Assembly (NCBI GenBank): GCA_028868375.1
Contig: JAGWUP010000004.1
Coordinates: 1 to 64,000, forward strand
Direction of reading: 5' to 3'
Source: Elusimicrobiota bacterium
Lineage (GTDB): Bacteria > Elusimicrobiota > Elusimicrobia > UBA1565 > UBA9628
Length of the DNA stretch: 64,000 bases
Shown here: in pieces, positions 61,249 to 64,000 of the stretch
Numbering within the stretch: position 1 is the stretch's first letter
Layout: each line of letters begins with the position of its first letter
The notes under the pieces: generated by a model
Databases searched by the model: none
Seen by the model: only the letters and a program-made list of their open reading frames with translations
Told to the model about the DNA's origin: nothing
Translations under genes and position numbers: made by a program

Positions 61249-61506
61249 TTACTTGAGGTGCTTCGAGACGAGCTTCGTCATCTCGAACATGTTGACGACG
61301 GACTTGCCGCCGAAGACGGCCTTCAGCGAGGCGTCGGCGTTGATGTTGCGCTTGTTCTTCTTGTCCTGCAAGTCGTTCTTCTTGATGTAGGCCCACAGCT
61401 TCTTGACGACTTCCGTCCGGGGCAGGGGCTTGCTGCCGACGACCTTCGCCAAATCGGCGCTCGGGGTGAGCTCCTTCATGAAGGCGGCGTTAGCGTTCTT
61501 GGCCAT
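61249..61506 (-). CDS. stand-alone SWIB/MDM2-domain protein
   Basis: An 85-residue protein that is almost only a SWIB domain: LAKVVGSKPLPRTEVVKKLWAYIKK, LQDKKNKRNINADASLKAVFGG and VNMFEMTKLVSKHL in order. In eukaryotes the domain belongs to chromatin remodellers. Stand-alone forms occur in Chlamydiae and several other bacterial phyla, with an unclear, perhaps DNA-compacting or regulatory role. AAGGAG lies 6 nt before the ATG. A weak promoter (TTGACC near 61563 and CACAAT, 18-nt spacer) may precede it. Confidence 0.88.
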   Translation of the reverse strand: MAKNANAAFMKELTPSADLAKVVGSKPLPRTEVVKKLWAYIKKNDLQDKKNKRNINADASLKAVFGGKSVVNMFEMTKLVSKHLK

Positions 61507-61574
61507 GATGATCTCCTTGGGATGCGACGATGCGCGTATTGTGATGAATTTATGGTGCCGCGGTCAAGGGCGAT

Positions 61575-61990
61575 GCCAGCCCCTGATCCTCAGCCAAGAA
61601 GCGCAGGCGGCAGGTCCTGATGGCTGCGGACGCGGCTTCGCTGCGCCCCAAAGGACCTGCGACACGATTATATAGACGATTTGGAGGCATGAGCTTGAGG
61701 CGATTTCGAGGCGCGAGGAGGGAGCATGGCGATCGCCATGTGACCGACGAGCAACGAAGGAATCGGCCAAGATCATGCCTCTCTCCAACGCCCGGGCGAT
61801 TTTGGGCTGCGCCTTCGTCGCTCGTCGCTCGCATACCGCTGCGGGTATGCTCGCTCCTTGCTCCTTAGCTCGCTCCAAAATCGCCTCGGCCAAATCGTCT
61901 ATATAATCGCGTCACAGGTCCTCAGTGCTCGCTCGCCGCGTTCCTCGCCATCACCCACCGCAGCGCTTCTTGGCTGAAGCCCCGGCTGCG
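61575..61990. repeat. long imperfect palindrome with two stem-loop modules
   Basis: About 400 bp. Nested inverted segments include 61590-61604 with 61963-61977 (15 bp perfect, TCAGCCAAGAAGCGC), and a 34-bp pair ending near 61684 and starting near 61888 (core GATTATATAGACGATTTGG) with two or three mismatches. Inside are two head-to-head modules with apices 61725-61740 (CATGGCGATCGCCATG) and 61831-61850 (GCATACC/GGTATGC). Its outer arms are unrelated to those of the element at 60958. Open frames within it are products of the repeat. Nothing recognisable was found in 61991-62097. Confidence 0.75.
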
Positions 61991-62097
61991 TAGAAAACAA
62001 TTACCCCGCGTCGGTGGGAAGTTCTCAACATGAGCGGTAGAAAGTGTCGACTGATCATCGGCGGGGTGAAATCATGGCAGCACAACCGGGATAGACT

Positions 62098-62222
62098 GGC
62101 GGCAGCACGAATAACGTCTGGACGGGCGTCTCGCAGGCCGACATAGGCCGACGGGAGGCCGAGAGTCGAGCGGCGCCTTCAGGGCGACCGCGTCCCGGAC
62201 GGACGTTATTCGTGCTGCCGCC
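62098..62222. repeat. long hairpin with perfect 21-bp arms
   Basis: GGCGGCAGCACGAATAACGTC (62098-62118) is perfectly inverted at 62202-62222, and pairing continues with mismatches outwards (ACTGG/CCGGT) and inwards. The 83-nt interior is G+C-rich and unlike the stem-loop modules. It ends 6 nt downstream of the Nudix gene stop, so it could stop that transcript, or it is the pair of ends of a miniature transposable element. Confidence 0.7.
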
Positions 62223-62227
62223 GGTGT

Positions 62228-62707
62228 TCAAGGCTTAGCCGAGGATTCGCGCCGCTCGGCGCGCGCGGCGAAGCGAATCGCCAGGCGCCCGGTGTCGCGG
62301 ACCTCGTCGCGGACATGGGGGGCGGCCAGCTCCCGGGCCGAGTGCCAGCGCAGGGCATGGTGCTCCGCCGGGGCGATGACGGCCCGGTCCGAGAAGGCTC
62401 GGCAGAAGTAGATCAGGTCGATGTGCTGCGGGTGGTTGGGGATGTCCTCCAGCTGGACATGATTGGGCGAACGCAGATAGCGCACGCCGGCCGCCGCGGG
62501 CCGCGGCCGCAGCGGCGAGAGCAACTCGGCCTCAAGCCCGGTCTCCTCGCGGATCTCGCGCAAGACCGCCTCCTCGGGCAGCTCGCCCTCGTCGATGTGC
62601 CCGCCGGGCGGCAGCCAGAGCCCCAGCTTCTTGTGCAAGAGCAGCAGGGTGCGGCCGCGGTGGACGACATAGCCCGTGGCGACGAAGTGGCGTTGCGGTC
62701 GTGTCAT
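62228..62707 (-). CDS. Nudix hydrolase
   Basis: A 159-residue Nudix protein with a canonical box: GGHIDEGELPEEAVLREIRE followed by ETGL, fitting GX5EX7REUXEEXGU. It starts with RHFVATGYVVHRGRTLLLLH, and LWLPPGG precedes the box. The substrate (nucleotide, ADP-ribose or coenzyme derivative) is not predictable. Unlike the Gmm-type Nudix at 5818-6297 it keeps all catalytic glutamates. It lies 24 nt after the alpha/beta hydrolase gene on the same strand. Confidence 0.87.
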   Translation of the reverse strand: MTRPQRHFVATGYVVHRGRTLLLLHKKLGLWLPPGGHIDEGELPEEAVLREIREETGLEAELLSPLRPRPAAAGVRYLRSPNHVQLEDIPNHPQHIDLIYFCRAFSDRAVIAPAEHHALRWHSARELAAPHVRDEVRDTGRLAIRFAARAERRESSAKP

Positions 62708-62731
62708 GGGCAGCGCGGCATCGTAGCAGTT

Positions 62732-63547
62732 TCAGCGCGCCGGGCCGGCCGGGCCGGCCAGAAAATCGCCCAGGGCGCGCGAGAGGGCCGCGGGGGCGTC
62801 CAGGGGCGCGTGATGGTGGGCGTCCGGCAGCTCCAGGGCGCGGGCTTGGGGCAGGGCCGCTTGCGCGCGGCGCAGGTCCTGGGCGCTCATGACCAGGCTC
62901 TCGCGGCCGCGGATGAGCAGGGTCGGCATCGGCAGGCGCGGCAAGAGCGGCCAGATCGGATCGTAGCGATAGCGAAAGCAGCGCCAATCGTATTTCCAGG
63001 TGAAGCTCCGCCCCTCGCGCCGGATCGAGAGGCGGCCCAACGCCGCCAGCGCGGAGGCCGACAGCAGCGTGCGGTCCGGCTGCAGGCGGAAGCGCTTGAG
63101 GATGGCGGCGCGGCTTGGGTAGCGAGGCTGCGGCGCTAAGCGCGGGCGAGAGAAGCGCCCTCCGGAGAACTCGGCCAGGAAGTCGACCAGGGCCAGGGCC
63201 GACAGCGGCCGGGGACAGCGCGCCGCGTATTCCAGGGACAGGCGCGCGCCGAGGCTGTGTCCGCAGAGGTTGAAGCGCTCCCAGCCCAGCGCCCGGCGCG
63301 CTCGCTCGATGTCCTCGACCCAGGTTTCGGCGCGGTAGTCCCCGTCGGCGCGCCACTCGCTGTCGCCGTGGCCGCTTAAATCCAGCGCCGCCACGCGGAA
63401 TCGGCGGGCCAGCAGCGGGGCGCAGCGGTCCCACCAATGGGAATTGGCGCCCATGCCGTGGACGAGCAGCAGCGGCGGCCCCGCGCCGCCCCAGTCCGCC
63501 AGGTGCAGCCGCGGCGAGCCGCCGATGAAGGAGGAGGCCGGACGCAC
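62732..63547 (-). CDS. alpha/beta-hydrolase fold protein
   Basis: A 271-residue esterase/lipase-like enzyme. The oxyanion loop is LLLVHGMGANSHWWD. The nucleophile elbow is CGHSLGA, with Ser. LLIRGRESLVM marks the strand before the acid residue, and the His is probably in DAHHHAPLDAP. No substrate can be given. It directly follows the clp gene: its ATG is at 63547 and the clp stop begins at 63548, with no gap. Confidence 0.83.
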   Translation of the reverse strand: MRPASSFIGGSPRLHLADWGGAGPPLLLVHGMGANSHWWDRCAPLLARRFRVAALDLSGHGDSEWRADGDYRAETWVEDIERARRALGWERFNLCGHSLGARLSLEYAARCPRPLSALALVDFLAEFSGGRFSRPRLAPQPRYPSRAAILKRFRLQPDRTLLSASALAALGRLSIRREGRSFTWKYDWRCFRYRYDPIWPLLPRLPMPTLLIRGRESLVMSAQDLRRAQAALPQARALELPDAHHHAPLDAPAALSRALGDFLAGPAGPAR

Positions 63548-64000
63548 CTACCGGGTCAAGCGCTCGGCCACCAGGCCGCCTTCGGGGCCGGGCCTCAGCG
63601 CGACCCGGTCGCCGTCCTTGACGGTTCCGCCCAAGACGGCGTCGCTCAGCGGGTCCTCCACCTCATGCTGGAGCAGCCGGCGCACCGGGCGCGCTCCCAA
63701 GGTCTTGTCCGTCTCCATGACCTTGGCGATCAGGTAATCCCGCGCCTCCGGCGACAGGCTGATCTCCAGCTTGACCTGGGCCTGGCCCGCCACCTTTTGG
63801 ACCTTGGCGAACTCGTGGTCGAGGATGGCTCCGTATTGCTCCTCGGTGAAGGGCGTGAAGACCAACTGTTCGTCGAGGCGATTGAGAAACTCCGGACGGA
63901 ACGTCTTCTTGGCCGCCTCCAGCCTCTTCTTGCGGTCTTTCTGGTCGGCCGCGGCCCGGTCCTGCCGGGCGCCGCTGCGAAAGCCCATGGCGCCGCCGTC
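63548..64000 (-). CDS. ClpC/ClpB-type AAA+ ATPase, C-terminal part (runs off the window)
   Basis: Only the last 150 residues are present; the frame stays open to the window edge. TFRPEFLNRLDEQLVFTPF is the Clp family segment with the sensor-2 region. LSPEARDYLIAK and LGARPVRRLLQHEVEDPLSD form the C-terminal small domain, followed by a short tail. The GGAMGFR sequence before it resembles ClpC (SNxGAxxxxxxxxGF). Assignment to ClpC rather than ClpB or ClpA needs the missing N-terminal part. It unfolds proteins for ClpP or as a disaggregase. Confidence 0.85.
   Translation of the reverse strand, partial: DGGAMGFRSGARQDRAAADQKDRKKRLEAAKKTFRPEFLNRLDEQLVFTPFTEEQYGAILDHEFAKVQKVAGQAQVKLEISLSPEARDYLIAKVMETDKTLGARPVRRLLQHEVEDPLSDAVLGGTVKDGDRVALRPGPEGGLVAERLTR

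Noticed and set aside
61000-61868. Several open frames of 60-206 residues inside the palindromic elements (both strands), two of which look similar to each other
   Set aside because: Their similarity comes from the shared repeat DNA. They have no ribosome sites, odd composition, and the paired bases of the stem-loops explain the sequence better than coding does.
61991-62097. Possible transposon end or gene fragment (a short open frame beginning at ATGAGCGG)
   Set aside because: It is only about 20 codons long, with no family resemblance that I could support.

Overview
The window is GC-rich, gene-dense bacterial chromosome. It has no rRNA, no CRISPR array and no complete insertion sequence. 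Outer-membrane-type features point to a diderm: an exported beta-barrel-like protein, an RseB-like periplasmic sensor and lipoprotein signals. The housekeeping order ispE-spoVG-glmU-prs-rplY-pth resembles Gram-positive genomes. Together with a stand-alone SWIB protein this suits a deep-branching, mostly uncultivated lineage. Elusimicrobiota is my best guess, with low to moderate confidence, and no marker gene here settles it.

Region 1 (1-18,000) is a surface-glycan locus made of three operons. The minus-strand operon 4703-148 is B12-radical SAM, pseB, pseG, pseI, with a nonulosonic-acid theme but no pseC, pseH or normal pseF in view. The divergent plus-strand operon 4763-10858 handles GDP-mannose-derived sugars: gmd, a Gmm-type Nudix enzyme, a DPM1-like glycosyltransferase, a sugar C-methyltransferase, a gmd paralogue lacking the dehydratase glutamate, a cupin and a perosamine-synthase-like aminotransferase. 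The minus-strand operon 17963-10848 has a strong promoter and encodes a second B12-radical SAM enzyme, a GT4 glycosyltransferase, a degenerate CMP-sugar synthetase-like protein, a sugar-1-phosphate nucleotidyltransferase and two polytopic membrane proteins.

Region 2 (18,000-37,400) holds mostly minus-strand housekeeping genes: tlyA, rluD, xseB-xseA, rarA, zapA, pheT-pheS, rplT-rpmI-infC (infC starts at AUC), an ECF sigma/anti-sigma/RseB-like set with a solute symporter, and ddl. A plus-strand set (folate dehydrogenase, EamA transporter, trmO) lies inside it. The folD-like protein resembles yeast MTD1 rather than bifunctional FolD.

Region 3 (36,866-55,846) is a long plus-strand run: hpt-ftsH-folP-glmM-pdxJ-glmS-acpS-nnrD-tsaE, a decayed reading frame, tsaB-rimI-TPR-ispE-spoVG-tRNA-Gln-glmU-prs-rplY-pth, and a PmbA/TldE protein. 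GlmS, GlmM and GlmU together supply UDP-GlcNAc, the substrate of PseB.

Region 4 (55,843-64,000) has mainly minus-strand genes: a CcmI-domain-like lipoprotein, a DUF1189-like protein, a cobalamin adenosyltransferase, membrane proteins, superoxide dismutase, SWIB, a Nudix hydrolase, an alpha/beta hydrolase and the 3' end of clpC/clpB. tRNA-Glu is on the plus strand. Gene-free stretches at 1-147, 60,907-61,248 and 61,507-62,227 are filled with a repeat family: five copies of a stem-loop module whose stem bases differ between copies but stay paired, four of them in head-to-head pairs inside long inverted repeats. I consider this family the most novel item in the window. Several genes also have a -10 box 5-7 nt before the start codon, suggesting leaderless mRNAs.
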